From: JBHEKP01 sp041859375
Lineage (GTDB): Bacteria; Hydrogenedentota; Hydrogenedentia; Hydrogenedentales; CAITNO01
DNA: 34,552 nucleotides
Reading direction: 5' to 3'
Assembly (NCBI GenBank): GCA_041859375.1
Contig: JBHEKP010000155.1
Span: 1-34,552 of the forward strand
In this document: one piece after another, positions 22,501-30,666 of the stretch
How positions within the stretch are numbered: the first letter of the stretch is position 1
Layout of the letters: each line of letters opens with the position of its first letter
Notes under the pieces: model-generated
Databases searched by the model: none
What the model saw: only the letters and a program-made list of their open reading frames with translations
What the model was told of the DNA's origin: nothing
Made by a program: the position numbers and the translations under genes

Positions 22501-25068
22501 TCAGGAAATTCCTTTCTTTCTGCGTTCGTCAAAGAATTTTTCCAGCTCGGAGCACACATCCTGCCGTGGTTTGACCGTGATGGGAAGGTCCGGCAGCGAC
22601 TCCAGGAAAATCCGGCCGTAATGTTTTGTCACCACACGCTTGTCCAGGATGATTACGGCGCCCCAATCGGACTTTCTGCGGATTAGACGGCCGAAACCCT
22701 GGCGGAACTTGATGACGGCCTGCGGCACGGAATACTCCAGAAAGGAATTGCCACCCGCCGCGTCAATGGCTTCCGCCCGCGCCTCCTGAATCGGCTCAGT
22801 TGGCACCCTGAACGGAAGTTTCGGCAGTATAACACATTGGAGCGCCTCCCCGGCAACGTCCACCCCCTCCCAGAAACTGTCCGTGGCAAACAAAACGCTG
22901 GCCGGATCGTTCCTGAAATCCTCCAGCAACTGGGTGCGGGTGGCCTTGCCCTGGCACAACGGGGTGATGCCTGCGGCGGCCAGTTCCGGTTCCAGTTTTC
23001 TGTAGGCGTGGTTGAGCGCGTGAAAGGAGGTGAACAGGACAAACGCATGGCCCCCGGTGATGGACAGGATTTGCCGGATGGTTTCCACGGAAAAATCCGG
23101 AAACTGCCTGTCCGCCGGATCGACCCCGTCCCTGGGCACGCACAACAAAGCCTGCTCATGGTACTCGAAGGGGGAGTCCAGCGCCTTGGTCCGCATGCGC
23201 TCCGCGGGAATTTCCTCCAGGCCCAGACGGTTGAAGAGATAATCAAAGCGTTTCCGCACAGTCAGCGTGGCGGAAGTCATCACCAGCGTCTTAAACTGGC
23301 CGTAGAGCCACTCCGACAGGGGTTTGCCCACCTCAAGGGGGCAGCGGACCGCCCGGATATGGCGCTCGTTCCTGGCGTCAATCTCTATCCAGCGCACGGT
23401 GTTGGGCGCCAGTTCGGGCGAGGTGGACTCCGCCAGCGCGCCCGTGAGCGCGCGCAGCCGCTCCACATAGGCTCCGAGTTCCAGCATTTCGTTCTGCAGG
23501 GGGGATTCCTGGCCGTTATCCGCCGCGGGCACATCCCGCAGCAGGCGCTGAAGCGTCTCGGCGTTTTGGATGAACGCGCGGGCATGATCCACGGCGGGCC
23601 GCACATAGTCCGTGTGGAGTTCCCGCACCTCCGGCAGGGCCAGCACCTCCTCGGTCAGCCGCCACTTGATGTCCCGTCCAATCTGGCCGCACAGTTCCGA
23701 CGCCACCCCCCGCATCGCCTTGAAGGCCGCGTCCATCGACTGCCGCAGCAGCGCAAGCGCGGGGGAGAGGATGTCGTCAAGAAGCCCCTGCAGGCGCTCA
23801 AAGCCGTCCACGGACAGACCGGGGCAGTCGCGGGTCAGCCGAAGCTTCAACATCGGCAGCAGCCCCCGCTCGCGCCCGCCCTCCATCCTGTGGAACTTGC
23901 CAAGCTGGGACATCACGGCTGCATGGCTCGCGGCGGCGCCCAGGTACTCGGTGGCGGAATCCTCCACGGAGTGGGCCTCGTCGAAAACCACCCGGTGAAA
24001 GGCCGGAAGCACCGCCATGGAGTGGAAATCACCGCATTCATGCTTGATCGCCATGTCGGAGAAAAGCATGTGGTGGTTGGCCACGAGTATGTCCGCGCGG
24101 CACATGGCCTTGCGCGCCCGCCCAACAAAGCACTTCTGCTGGTTTGGGCAGCGGCCCATGGCGCAGGTGTCGGCCTCGCTGTTCACCTGCTCCCACAATT
24201 CCCGGGCGGGCACAAAAGGCAGGTCGGACAGGCTGCCTTCGGGCGTCTTTTCCGCCCATTCCGCCACGGCAAGCAGTTGCTCCCGCTTTTGCTCGTCCTC
24301 GAAAAGGCTCATCTCGGCGAAGGCCCGGTCCAGCTTGCGCCAGCAGAGGTAGTTTCCCCGGCCCTTGACCAGGCACGCCTCAAACTTCACCTTCAGGCAG
24401 CGCTGCAGCAGGGGAATGTCCTTGAATACAATCTGCTCCTGCAGGTTGATGGTGCGCGTGGAGACGACCACCCTCTCCTTGTTGTTCACCGCCCACAGCA
24501 CCGCCGGAACCAGGTAGGCGACCGTTTTTCCAACACCGGTCGGGGCCTCCACCACGGCGAAGCTGTCGGTGTTGAACGCGGAGGCGATGAGTTCCATCAT
24601 GGCCGACTGCTGGGGGCGCACCTCGAACGATTCAAGGTGTTTTGACATGGGGCCGCCGGGCGCAAACAATCCGTCAAGCTCGCGGGTGTTCAGCAGGCTG
24701 GCCTTTTTGGGAAGAAACGGCTCCACCACGACATAGACACGGAGCACCTCGTTGTCCACGATATACATGCCGTGCCCCTGGTTGCCGAAGAGGGAGGCCA
24801 GGGACAGGTCGGCGTCGCTGGGGCAGAGATCCCCCGAGGGATGGTTGTGAACCACCACCTCGCGGGTGTCCAATCCCTCCATGATGGCGGGAACCGCGGC
24901 GGCGTTGCCCCGCGCCAGCACCCGCACGCTCTCCAGCCTGCCGTCGGCGCCGGGGGTTCCGGCGAAGAACACCTCCCGGCCCCCAGCGGACACAATGGCC
25001 CCGTGCGCCTGAAGCGCCGCCTCAGGGGAAAAACGTAGTTCTGCTTTTTCAGTGCCTGGCAGGTGCAT
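22501..25068 (-). CDS. Fusion of a JAMM/RadC-like metalloprotease domain with a DinG-type helicase
   Basis: The 855-aa protein has two parts. Residues about 1-130 carry a full JAMM (MPN+) metal site: Glu32, then His74-x-His76-x7-Ser84-x2-Asp87 in HNHPSGDLCPSDAD, as in RadC. From about 145 on it is a superfamily 2 XPD/DinG helicase with Walker A APTGVGKT (Lys181), DEAH at 363-366, and four cysteines (C242, C302, C307, C313) placed as in the 4Fe-4S domain of DinG/XPD. C-terminal helicase motifs include the SFWEGVD segment and the QGFGRLIRR box. It should unwind DNA or DNA-RNA hybrids 5' to 3'; the role of the metalloprotease-like part is unknown. The ATG at 25068 was chosen; a TTG at 25080 is also in frame and neither has a good ribosome site. 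Confidence 0.88.
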   Translation of the reverse strand: MHLPGTEKAELRFSPEAALQAHGAIVSAGGREVFFAGTPGADGRLESVRVLARGNAAAVPAIMEGLDTREVVVHNHPSGDLCPSDADLSLASLFGNQGHGMYIVDNEVLRVYVVVEPFLPKKASLLNTRELDGLFAPGGPMSKHLESFEVRPQQSAMMELIASAFNTDSFAVVEAPTGVGKTVAYLVPAVLWAVNNKERVVVSTRTINLQEQIVFKDIPLLQRCLKVKFEACLVKGRGNYLCWRKLDRAFAEMSLFEDEQKREQLLAVAEWAEKTPEGSLSDLPFVPARELWEQVNSEADTCAMGRCPNQQKCFVGRARKAMCRADILVANHHMLFSDMAIKHECGDFHSMAVLPAFHRVVFDEAHSVEDSATEYLGAAASHAAVMSQLGKFHRMEGGRERGLLPMLKLRLTRDCPGLSVDGFERLQGLLDDILSPALALLRQSMDAAFKAMRGVASELCGQIGRDIKWRLTEEVLALPEVRELHTDYVRPAVDHARAFIQNAETLQRLLRDVPAADNGQESPLQNEMLELGAYVERLRALTGALAESTSPELAPNTVRWIEIDARNERHIRAVRCPLEVGKPLSEWLYGQFKTLVMTSATLTVRKRFDYLFNRLGLEEIPAERMRTKALDSPFEYHEQALLCVPRDGVDPADRQFPDFSVETIRQILSITGGHAFVLFTSFHALNHAYRKLEPELAAAGITPLCQGKATRTQLLEDFRNDPASVLFATDSFWEGVDVAGEALQCVILPKLPFRVPTEPIQEARAEAIDAAGGNSFLEYSVPQAVIKFRQGFGRLIRRKSDWGAVIILDKRVVTKHYGRIFLESLPDLPITVKPRQDVCSELEKFFDERRKKGIS

Positions 25069-25183
25069 AAACCGGTGCAATCATTCCGGCGCGAAACCGT
25101 TCCGCCGGGGGATGCGGACTGGCGGGCCATGTTCAGGCGTACTTTAACCCATTTTCACCATGATAATAAACACGCCGCGCCGT

Positions 25184-25213
25184 TTGACTGCGGGAGACCC
25201 GTTTAACTATGCT
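25184..25213 (+). promoter_or_regulatory. Promoter for the lipoprotein pair
   Basis: TTGACT at 25184-25189, an 18-base spacer, and TATGCT at 25208-25213. It lies in the AT-richer gap of about 250 bases between the divergent helicase gene and the first lipoprotein gene. Apart from this promoter I see no other feature in the gap. Confidence 0.5.
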
Positions 25214-25320
25214 ATTGACCGCCCTTGGAATGGTAAAAAGCAGGTGTTTCGCGCGGATTTGTGTCTGTGCGTTCCGGTTTGTTTGAAAATCACCCCAAGG
25301 AAGAGCGGAGAGAAATGCTC

Positions 25321-25848
25321 ATGAAGCGCATGATTAGTCTGTCCCTGCTGGGTCTGCTGGCGCTGACGGGATGCCAAACCGGCAGCCCGCAGTGGCCGTG
25401 GCAAAAGAGCGAACCCATGCCGCCGGTGGAACTGCTGGATGACTCCGCCGCAAAGACGGAGGAGGCGCCCGCGGCGCAGGCGCAGCCGGCCCCCGGCGCG
25501 AGCGGCCTTGCCCTTGCGACCAATTCAAGGTTCAAGGACGTCCCGCTGCCCGCAAAGGCCAAGGAGGATCTTGAGCGGTCCTATGTCTACGAGTCCGCCG
25601 CCCTTCAGATTGGCCGCATGGTGTACAACATCCGCGCCGACGTGAATGAGATTGCCCGGTTTTACAACGATCAATGCCCCGCGGCGGGCTGGGCGCTTAA
25701 AAATGTCCAGCAGGCCACCGGCAATGTTTACATGCTTTTCACCAAGTCGGGCAAAAAACTTGAGGTGACCGTGGAATCGCTTGGAATGGGCCGCGGACAG
25801 CGCCTGATTCTCCACATGGTTCCCGACACCGCCGGAGGCGAAGTGTGA
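25321..25848 (+). CDS. Lipoprotein of unknown function (first of a pair)
   Basis: The 175-aa protein has a clean lipoprotein leader (MKRMISLSLLGLLALTGC, Cys18 in lipobox LTGC). A Pro/Ala/Glu-rich linker follows, then a compact domain from about residue 75 with SYVYESAALQIGRMVYN and FYNDQCPAAGWAL. This domain pattern (a charged strand, a modified residue about 30 further on, then a helix ending PxxGW) recalls a common unnamed lipoprotein family of delta-proteobacteria and relatives. An ATG at 25315 is also in frame; the GGAG at 25307-25310 fits 25321 better. The second lipoprotein gene starts one base after its stop, so they are co-transcribed and probably act together in the envelope. Confidence 0.75.
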   Translation: MKRMISLSLLGLLALTGCQTGSPQWPWQKSEPMPPVELLDDSAAKTEEAPAAQAQPAPGASGLALATNSRFKDVPLPAKAKEDLERSYVYESAALQIGRMVYNIRADVNEIARFYNDQCPAAGWALKNVQQATGNVYMLFTKSGKKLEVTVESLGMGRGQRLILHMVPDTAGGEV

Positions 25849-25849
25849 A

Positions 25850-26329
25850 ATGCGCCTGATTCCCGCCGGACTGGGACTGGCCGTCTGCGTGGTCATGCTG
25901 TTGTCTGGATGCCAGACAGTGCAATGGCCCGCGGGGCTGGACAGGATCACCGGCGGCGGCATGACGGACGAGGAAAAAATCGCCGTTGTGCTGGATGATG
26001 TGCGCAGGGGCATGGAAAGCAAGCGTGTTTACCATGTCCTTTCACGGGTGTCAAAAAACTACAGGGACAGGGAAGGGCGCAACTATGACGGGTTGCGCGA
26101 CTACCTGAACACCCTGATGGACAATTACAAAGACATACGCATCACGCGCACCCCCCCGAAAATCCAGGTGCGCGACGGATACGCTAGGGTGGTGGAGTCC
26201 TTTGGAACAAGGGCTGAATCCACGAACCCTACCCAGTACCCGCCCATAAACCTTCAGGGCCAGATGGTCATCCTGATGGAAAAGAACGGCGGTGAATGGC
26301 AGATTCTGGAATGGGGGCCGGTCTACTGA
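25850..26329 (+). CDS. Lipoprotein with an NTF2-like small domain (second of a pair)
   Basis: The 159-aa protein has a leader ending in lipobox LSGC (Cys21) and a domain of about 120 residues. Its helical start (DDVRRGMESKRVYHVLSRVSKNY) and later curved strands, ending in an EWQILEWGPV strand, look like the SnoaL/NTF2-like fold often found in small envelope proteins. The ATG comes one base after the stop of the first lipoprotein gene, so translation is probably coupled. A hairpin with a T run follows the gene. No catalytic site is evident, and I do not know the function. Confidence 0.7.
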   Translation: MRLIPAGLGLAVCVVMLLSGCQTVQWPAGLDRITGGGMTDEEKIAVVLDDVRRGMESKRVYHVLSRVSKNYRDREGRNYDGLRDYLNTLMDNYKDIRITRTPPKIQVRDGYARVVESFGTRAESTNPTQYPPINLQGQMVILMEKNGGEWQILEWGPVY

Positions 26330-26348
26330 GGCGAGTGTTTGATCCGCG

Positions 26349-26384
26349 CCGGAAGTTTTGACAGCAAAGCTTCCCGGTTTTTTT
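26349..26384 (+). terminator. Terminator after the lipoprotein pair
   Basis: CCGGAAG at 26349-26355 pairs with CTTCCCGG at 26370-26377 with one bulged base, and a run of seven T follows. It lies about 20 bases after the stop codon. The loop of 14 bases holds a further weak dyad. Confidence 0.55.
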
Positions 26385-26430
26385 ACATGGCAGGCGCCGC
26401 AACGCGCCCAATCGGAGTATGGTGAACAAT

Positions 26431-27348
26431 ATGGCACGGCCCCCAAAGGTGAACGTTAATCTAATCGAAGAGGAAATCGCCACCACCCTTCCGGACAGCC
26501 CAATCACCCGTTACCTGTTGAAAATTCAGGCGGTGGTGGAGGAAAACCCGCTCATGTACATCGGCGGGGCGGTTTTTATCGTCCTCTGCATCGTGGCGGG
26601 CGTGCTCTTCAACGCCAGCCAGGCCGCCTCTGACCGCGAGGTCATGACAAAGTACACGGCTGCCATGATTGAGGAGGAGCCCGCAACCAGGCTGGCCAAG
26701 CTGGAGGAAATCTCCGGCGATGCCGGGCGCTGGACCCCCGAAGTGACCTATATGCTCGGCGAGACCGCCATCCAGGCGCAGCAGTATGACAAGGCCAAAC
26801 AGGCTTTTGAGCAGGTGCTGGCAAAATATGGAACCGGCGAATTTGCCGCGCGCGCCGCGGACGGACTGGCTTTCCTGGAAGAAAACAGCGGCAACATCGA
26901 AGGCGCGCTGAAGGGCTACCAGCAGGTGCGCGAAAAATGGGGGGCGGATTTCATCGCCACCATCCGCCTCTATGACATTGGCCGGTTGCAGGAAAAACTC
27001 GGCAAGCTTGAAGACGCCAAAAAATCCTACGATGAACAGATGACACTGTTTCCCGATTCTGACGCGGCCCGGAAGGCTGAACAGGCCCTTGAAAAACTAA
27101 AGGGAACCCATCCCGAGCTGTTCCCGGAGGAAAAGAAGGAAGAGGCTCCCGTTGCGGAGGCGACCCCGGCGACTGAAGCGGCCCCTGCGGCTGAGACAGC
27201 GGCTCCGGCGGCTGAGGCGGCCCCTGCAGCTGAGACAGCCCCTGCGGCTGAGGCGGCCCCGGCAGCTGAAGCGGCTCCCGCAGCTGAGACAGCCCCTGCG
27301 GCTGAGGTCCCTGCGGCCGAGGCGGCCCCCGTCGGCAGCGGCTCCTAA
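26431..27348 (+). CDS. Membrane-anchored TPR protein with Ala-Pro-Glu tail
   Basis: The 305-aa protein has a cytoplasmic N-terminus of about 40 residues, one membrane helix (about 44-63, YIGGAVFIVLCIVAGVLF), and three or more TPR-like repeats outside (about 95-225, for example YDKAKQAFEQVLAKYGTGEFAARAADGLAFL). The last 70 residues are a low-complexity Ala/Pro/Glu tail. The layout resembles YfgM-type periplasmic chaperone adaptors. The ATG at 26431 has GGTGA five bases upstream; ATG 26419 and GTG 26422 are also in frame but sit too close to GGAG. The tail is encoded by near-identical repeats. A role in envelope protein folding is inference. Confidence 0.7.
   Translation: MARPPKVNVNLIEEEIATTLPDSPITRYLLKIQAVVEENPLMYIGGAVFIVLCIVAGVLFNASQAASDREVMTKYTAAMIEEEPATRLAKLEEISGDAGRWTPEVTYMLGETAIQAQQYDKAKQAFEQVLAKYGTGEFAARAADGLAFLEENSGNIEGALKGYQQVREKWGADFIATIRLYDIGRLQEKLGKLEDAKKSYDEQMTLFPDSDAARKAEQALEKLKGTHPELFPEEKKEEAPVAEATPATEAAPAAETAAPAAEAAPAAETAPAAEAAPAAEAAPAAETAPAAEVPAAEAAPVGSGS
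27163..27333 (+). repeat. Tandem Ala-Pro-Glu codon repeats
   Basis: Within the TPR gene, units of about 15-18 bases like GCCCCTGCGGCTGAGACA recur about nine times with small changes, giving PAAE(A/T)A in protein. The near-identity of the units suggests recent expansion by slippage or unequal exchange, so copy number probably varies between strains. Confidence 0.7.
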
Positions 27349-27369
27349 GTTGTTTTACCTCAGTTGTTT

Positions 27370-27398
27370 TTGCGTTTTTCGCGGAAATATGGCATAGT
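27370..27398 (+). promoter_or_regulatory. Promoter for RNase P RNA
   Basis: TTGCGT at 27370-27375, a 17-base spacer, and CATAGT at 27393-27398. The predicted start of transcription, seven bases later at 27405, is exactly the first base of the P1 stem of RNase P RNA, which supports it. Confidence 0.55.
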
Positions 27399-27404
27399 TT
27401 TTGC

Positions 27405-27763
27405 GCAAGCGGGCTGAACGGTCGCGATGCGCCTTCGGGCGCGCGAGGAAAGTCCGGGCTCCACAGGGCAGGGTGCTTCGTAACGCGAAGGCGGAGCAAT
27501 CCGACGGAAAGTGGCACAGAAAATACACAGCCGGCCATCGGTCGGCAATGGTGAAAAGGTGCGGTAAGAGCGCACCAGCGTCATGGTGACATGGCGGCTA
27601 GCCAAACCCCACCCGGAGCAAGTCCAAATAGGGGACCCATGATGCGGCCCGCACCGGTCCCGGGTTGGATGCTGGAGGCGCATGGTGACATGCGTCCAAG
27701 AGGAATGACCGTTCAGGAAGGCTCCGGCCTTCCGGACAGAACCCGGCTTACAGGCCCGCTTGC
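27405..27763 (+). ncRNA. rnpB: RNase P RNA, bacterial class A
   Basis: This is the catalytic RNA that trims the 5' leaders of tRNAs. The 359-base gene shows the P1 helix as a perfect 10-bp pairing of GCAAGCGGGC (27405-27414) with GCCCGCTTGC (27754-27763). The conserved 5' core GAGGAAAGTCCGGGCTCCAC and the 3' core ACAGAACCCGGCTTACAGGC are present, along with the internal conserved AGAGCGCACCAGCG and GTCCAAATAGGGG-type segments. The order and length fit class A. It stands alone between its own promoter and a terminator. Confidence 0.97.
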
Positions 27764-27764
27764 C

Positions 27765-27792
27765 AACGCGCGTCTTCGGGCGCGCGTTTTGT
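27765..27792 (+). terminator. Terminator of rnpB
   Basis: An 8-bp stem AACGCGCG with CGCGCGTT (27765-27772, 27781-27788) holds an 8-base loop with TTCGG and is followed by TTGTTTG. It begins one base after the P1 stem of RNase P RNA. Confidence 0.75.
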
Positions 27793-27827
27793 TTGCGGCC
27801 CACGACCGTGTTTTACCCGTTGTTAAA

Positions 27828-27857
27828 TTGACATAATTCGCCGTTGTTTGATAAACT
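27828..27857 (+). promoter_or_regulatory. Promoter of the yceD-rpmF-plsX unit
   Basis: TTGACA at 27828-27833, an 18-base spacer, and TAAACT at 27852-27857. Transcription would start near 27864, after the TTG at 27848, so that first possible start is excluded and the TTG at 27893 is favoured for yceD. Confidence 0.55.
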
Positions 27858-27892
27858 GTCGCGCCTTTGGCTTGTTTTGGATTGGATGTCCG

Positions 27893-28465
27893 TTGAAAAC
27901 ACTTTGCATACCTGTGGCATCTGTCGGAGAAGAGGGCTTGGCGGTGCAAACAAGCGCCGTGCTCGCTGAAATTCAGCCCTCCGGAACCGACGCCCCGCCC
28001 ATGGAGCAGGTGCGTGTGAACGGCACTCTGCTTCCGGTGGACCGGGATTTCCTGTTCCAGGGAACCCTGTCCGGGGAATATTCCAGGGAATGCGACAGAT
28101 GCCTGGCCATGGCAATTGTGCCGTTCAACCAGAAGGTTTCCTGGCTTTTCAAGGAAAACGCCGACGGGGTTTTTCGGGAAGCGTCGGAAACCGGGGAAGA
28201 CGACGAGAAAACGGAGCGCCGTTCATTTCACGGCCCCGTGGTGAATCTTGGACCTTGTGTCTGGGAAGAGGTCGTGTTAAACGCGCCGCACAAATTCGTG
28301 TGCGGCCCGGATTGCAGGGGGTTGTGCCCCCGTTGCGGTGTCAACCTCAACGAGGAACCCTGTCGTTGTGACAAAATGAAGCAGGAAGAACCGGTTCCGG
28401 TGAACGGTCTGGCCGCCTTGGCCGGGCTTTTTCCCGATTTGAGCCGGAATGACCCGAAGGAGTAA
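27893..28465 (+). CDS. yceD: YceD family (DUF177) 23S rRNA accumulation protein
   Basis: The 190-aa protein belongs to DUF177/YceD, which is linked to 23S rRNA levels and is nearly always followed by rpmF, as here. Family marks are the middle CxxC of YSRECDRCLA, the acidic stretch, and the C-terminal cysteine-rich segment CGPDCRGLCPRCGVNLN, which may bind zinc. The TTG at 27893 has GGA six bases upstream, gives the usual N-terminal start (KTLCIPVASV), and lies after the predicted transcript start. The next gene begins five bases after the stop. Confidence 0.88.
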   Translation: MKTLCIPVASVGEEGLAVQTSAVLAEIQPSGTDAPPMEQVRVNGTLLPVDRDFLFQGTLSGEYSRECDRCLAMAIVPFNQKVSWLFKENADGVFREASETGEDDEKTERRSFHGPVVNLGPCVWEEVVLNAPHKFVCGPDCRGLCPRCGVNLNEEPCRCDKMKQEEPVPVNGLAALAGLFPDLSRNDPKE

Positions 28466-28470
28466 GACCC

Positions 28471-28653
28471 ATGCCAGTACCAAAGAGACGCACCGGCAGC
28501 GCCAAGCAGGGAATGCGCCGTTCCCACCACGCGCTGACCCCGCCCAATGTGACCGAATGCCCCGACTCCGGAGAGGCCAAGCTTCCGCACCGCGTGTGCC
28601 TCAAGAGCGGTTTCTACAAGGGCCGCCTGGTCATCAAGCCGAAAAACGCCTAA
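28471..28653 (+). CDS. rpmF: Ribosomal protein bL32
   Basis: The 60-aa protein of the large ribosomal subunit begins with the standard MPVPKRRTGSAKQGMRRSHH. Its cysteine pattern is partial: C30 in TECPDSG and C42 in HRVCLKSGFYKG are kept from the usual four-Cys zinc site, while the other two are not seen, so this is a zinc-free (C-minus) type by these positions. AAGGAG lies seven bases ahead of the ATG. It is in the conserved run between yceD and plsX. Confidence 0.97.
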   Translation: MPVPKRRTGSAKQGMRRSHHALTPPNVTECPDSGEAKLPHRVCLKSGFYKGRLVIKPKNA

Positions 28654-28677
28654 TCCTGGGCATCCGGACATCACCGC

Positions 28678-29721
28678 ATGAGAATCGCCCTGGACGCCAT
28701 GGGCTCCGACAACGCGCCTGACATTGAAATTGAAGGCGCGGTGAAGGCGAGTCTGAACAGCGACATCCACGTCGTGCTTGTCGGCGACGAGGCCGTGCTC
28801 GGTCCGAAACTGGCCGCGTTCCCAAAACGCGGGCAGGTTTCCATCCGCCACGCCCCGCAGGCCATCGGCATGCACGAACAGCCCGTCATGGCCGTGCGCA
28901 ACAAGAAAAACGCCTCCATGCTGGTGGGCATGCGCATGGTCAAGGACGGCGAGGCCGCCGCCATGGCCAGCGCGGGTAACACCGGCGCCGTGATGGTGGC
29001 GGCGCGAACCGTTTTGGGCCCCATCCGCGGCGTTGCCCGCTCCGCCATCAGCCAGTGCCTGCCCACCATGAAGGGCCGGGTGGTGATGCTGGACCTCGGC
29101 GCGAACGTGGACTGCACCACCCGCCAGCTCTGCGAATTCGCGGAGATGGGCATCGCCTATTCCCGCTACGCCCTGGGGGTCGAAAACCCCTCCGTGGGCC
29201 TGCTGAACATCGGCGAGGAGGGGCAGAAGGGCGGCGCGGTCGCCCGCGAGGCGCACCGCACCCTGAGCCAGGCGAAACACCTCAATTTTGTGGGCAACAT
29301 CGAGCCGCGCGCGCTTTTTGACGGCAAGGCCGACGTGGTGGTCTGCGACGGCTTTGTGGGCAATCTTTTCCTGAAGACCAGCGAGGCCGCCGCCCTGTGC
29401 ATGGGCCAGATGCTGCGACGCCAGTTTGAAAGCTCCTCCATGAGCAAGCTGGGGGCCATGCTGGCCTACAAGGCGCTTAAGGAACTCAAGCAGAGCGTGG
29501 ACCCCAACGAATACCCCGGCGCGCCCCTGCTGGGAATCAACGGCGTGGTCACCATCATGCACGGAGCCTCCTCCGCGCGGGGCGTGGAAAACGCGCTCTA
29601 CGGCACCAAAATCGCCGTGGACAACCACCTCACCGACCGTATCCGGGAAAACATCCACCGCCTCCGCCAGCATGAGATCGGCCAGCTCATTCAGGATGAC
29701 ACGCCCGAAGCCGGTGAATAA
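28678..29721 (+). CDS. plsX: Phosphate acyltransferase PlsX
   Basis: The 347-aa enzyme makes acyl-phosphate from acyl-ACP, the first step of the PlsX-PlsY route to phosphatidic acid. It has the family start MRIALDAMGSDNAP, then ASAGNTGAVMVAA, DLGANVDCT, NIGEEGQKG, VGNIEPR and VCDGFVGN, all conserved. The ATG lies 24 bases after the rpmF stop, so it is in the same transcript. PlsX is peripheral to the membrane. The FabG gene follows after a gap of 114 bases, but FabH, FabD and acyl carrier protein genes, often placed here, are missing from this window. Confidence 0.97.
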   Translation: MRIALDAMGSDNAPDIEIEGAVKASLNSDIHVVLVGDEAVLGPKLAAFPKRGQVSIRHAPQAIGMHEQPVMAVRNKKNASMLVGMRMVKDGEAAAMASAGNTGAVMVAARTVLGPIRGVARSAISQCLPTMKGRVVMLDLGANVDCTTRQLCEFAEMGIAYSRYALGVENPSVGLLNIGEEGQKGGAVAREAHRTLSQAKHLNFVGNIEPRALFDGKADVVVCDGFVGNLFLKTSEAAALCMGQMLRRQFESSSMSKLGAMLAYKALKELKQSVDPNEYPGAPLLGINGVVTIMHGASSARGVENALYGTKIAVDNHLTDRIRENIHRLRQHEIGQLIQDDTPEAGE

Positions 29722-29835
29722 CCGGTCCCGCAAATAATCCCGCCCTCCCTGTTGTTGCCCAAAACATGTGGATTGGCCCATCATTTTACCGGGTATTCAA
29801 CCAGGGGGCACGCGCCCCAAAGCGAGGCAAGGCAC

Positions 29836-30573
29836 ATGACCGGAAGATTTGAGGGAAAGATCGCGCTGATCACCGGCGGCACCAGGGGCATCGGACGGGC
29901 CTGCGCGCGGCGGTTGCTGGACGAGAGGGCCCGGGTGGCCATCTGCGGGCGCACTTCCGAGGCCGTCCACGCCGCCACAGCCGAACTCGGCGGCGGTGTG
30001 CTGGGAATCGCCTGCGACGTGACCGACCAGGAGGCGGTGAAGGCCGCCGTTGAGCGTGTCGAACGGGAGATGGGCGGATTGGATGTGCTCATCAACAATG
30101 CGGGCATCACAAAACCCGATCTCGTGGCGCGGATGAAGGATGCGAACTGGTCGGATGTGATGCGCACCAACCTTGACGGGGTGTTTCACTTCTGCCGCGC
30201 CGCCGCGAAGGGCATGATATTGAGAAGGCGCGGGCGTATTGTGAACGTAAGCTCCGTGCTGGGCCTCCACGGCCAGAGCGCCCTCGCCAACTACTGCGCA
30301 TCAAAAGGCGGTGTCATCGGCTTCTCCAAGGCCTTCGCCCAGGAGGTTGCGGCGCGCAACATCACCGTGAACGTGCTCGCCCCAGGCTACACGGTAACGG
30401 ACATGACCGCGGGGATGCCCGAAAAGATGGAGCAGGCGCTGATGGAGCGCATTCCGCTGGGCAGGCCCGCCAAACCGGAGGAAATCGCGGCGGCGGCGGC
30501 CTTCCTCGCCTCCGACGACGCCTCCTACCTCACCGGCGCGGTGCTTTGCGTGGACGGCGGCCTGTATATGTGA
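29836..30573 (+). CDS. fabG: 3-oxoacyl-ACP reductase FabG-like short-chain dehydrogenase
   Basis: The 245-aa protein is of normal FabG length. The cofactor motif is TGGTRGIGRA, NNAGITKPDLVARM is the usual FabG segment, and the catalytic residues are Ser140, Tyr153 and Lys157 (SVLG, YCASK). The C-terminal LTGAVLCVDGGLYM also fits. It would reduce 3-ketoacyl-ACP with NADPH in fatty acid elongation. The ATG at 29836 has GAGG eight bases upstream; longer frames reach into the intergenic gap. The location after plsX supports FabG over other dehydrogenases, but the missing fabD and acpP leave some doubt. Confidence 0.9.
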   Translation: MTGRFEGKIALITGGTRGIGRACARRLLDERARVAICGRTSEAVHAATAELGGGVLGIACDVTDQEAVKAAVERVEREMGGLDVLINNAGITKPDLVARMKDANWSDVMRTNLDGVFHFCRAAAKGMILRRRGRIVNVSSVLGLHGQSALANYCASKGGVIGFSKAFAQEVAARNITVNVLAPGYTVTDMTAGMPEKMEQALMERIPLGRPAKPEEIAAAAAFLASDDASYLTGAVLCVDGGLYM

Positions 30574-30603
30574 GTCCCCGTTGTCTTTCCGCCACGGGCA
30601 AGT

Positions 30604-30632
30604 TTGCCGGGGCGGGGCGGTTTGGATACACT
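30604..30632 (+). promoter_or_regulatory. Candidate promoter for the GT-C-like gene
   Basis: TTGCCG at 30604-30609, a 17-base spacer, and TACACT at 30627-30632. The spacing is ideal; the hexamers are moderate matches. The start codon at 30667 lies about 28 bases after the expected transcript start. Confidence 0.4.
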
Positions 30633-30666
30633 AACACCGTTGCCGAACGGGATGGAGACAAATCGC

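Noticed and set aside
22837..24645. 602-codon open frame on the plus strand opposite the helicase
   Set aside because: Antisense to the JAMM-DinG gene, with no ribosome site and low-complexity composition.
27591..27836. Small open frames inside the RNase P RNA region
   Set aside because: The conserved RNA core covers this stretch, so the frames are chance.
28228..29784. 518-codon open frame on the minus strand opposite plsX
   Set aside because: Antisense to plsX and yceD; the product is His/Gly/Ala-rich and shows no domain.
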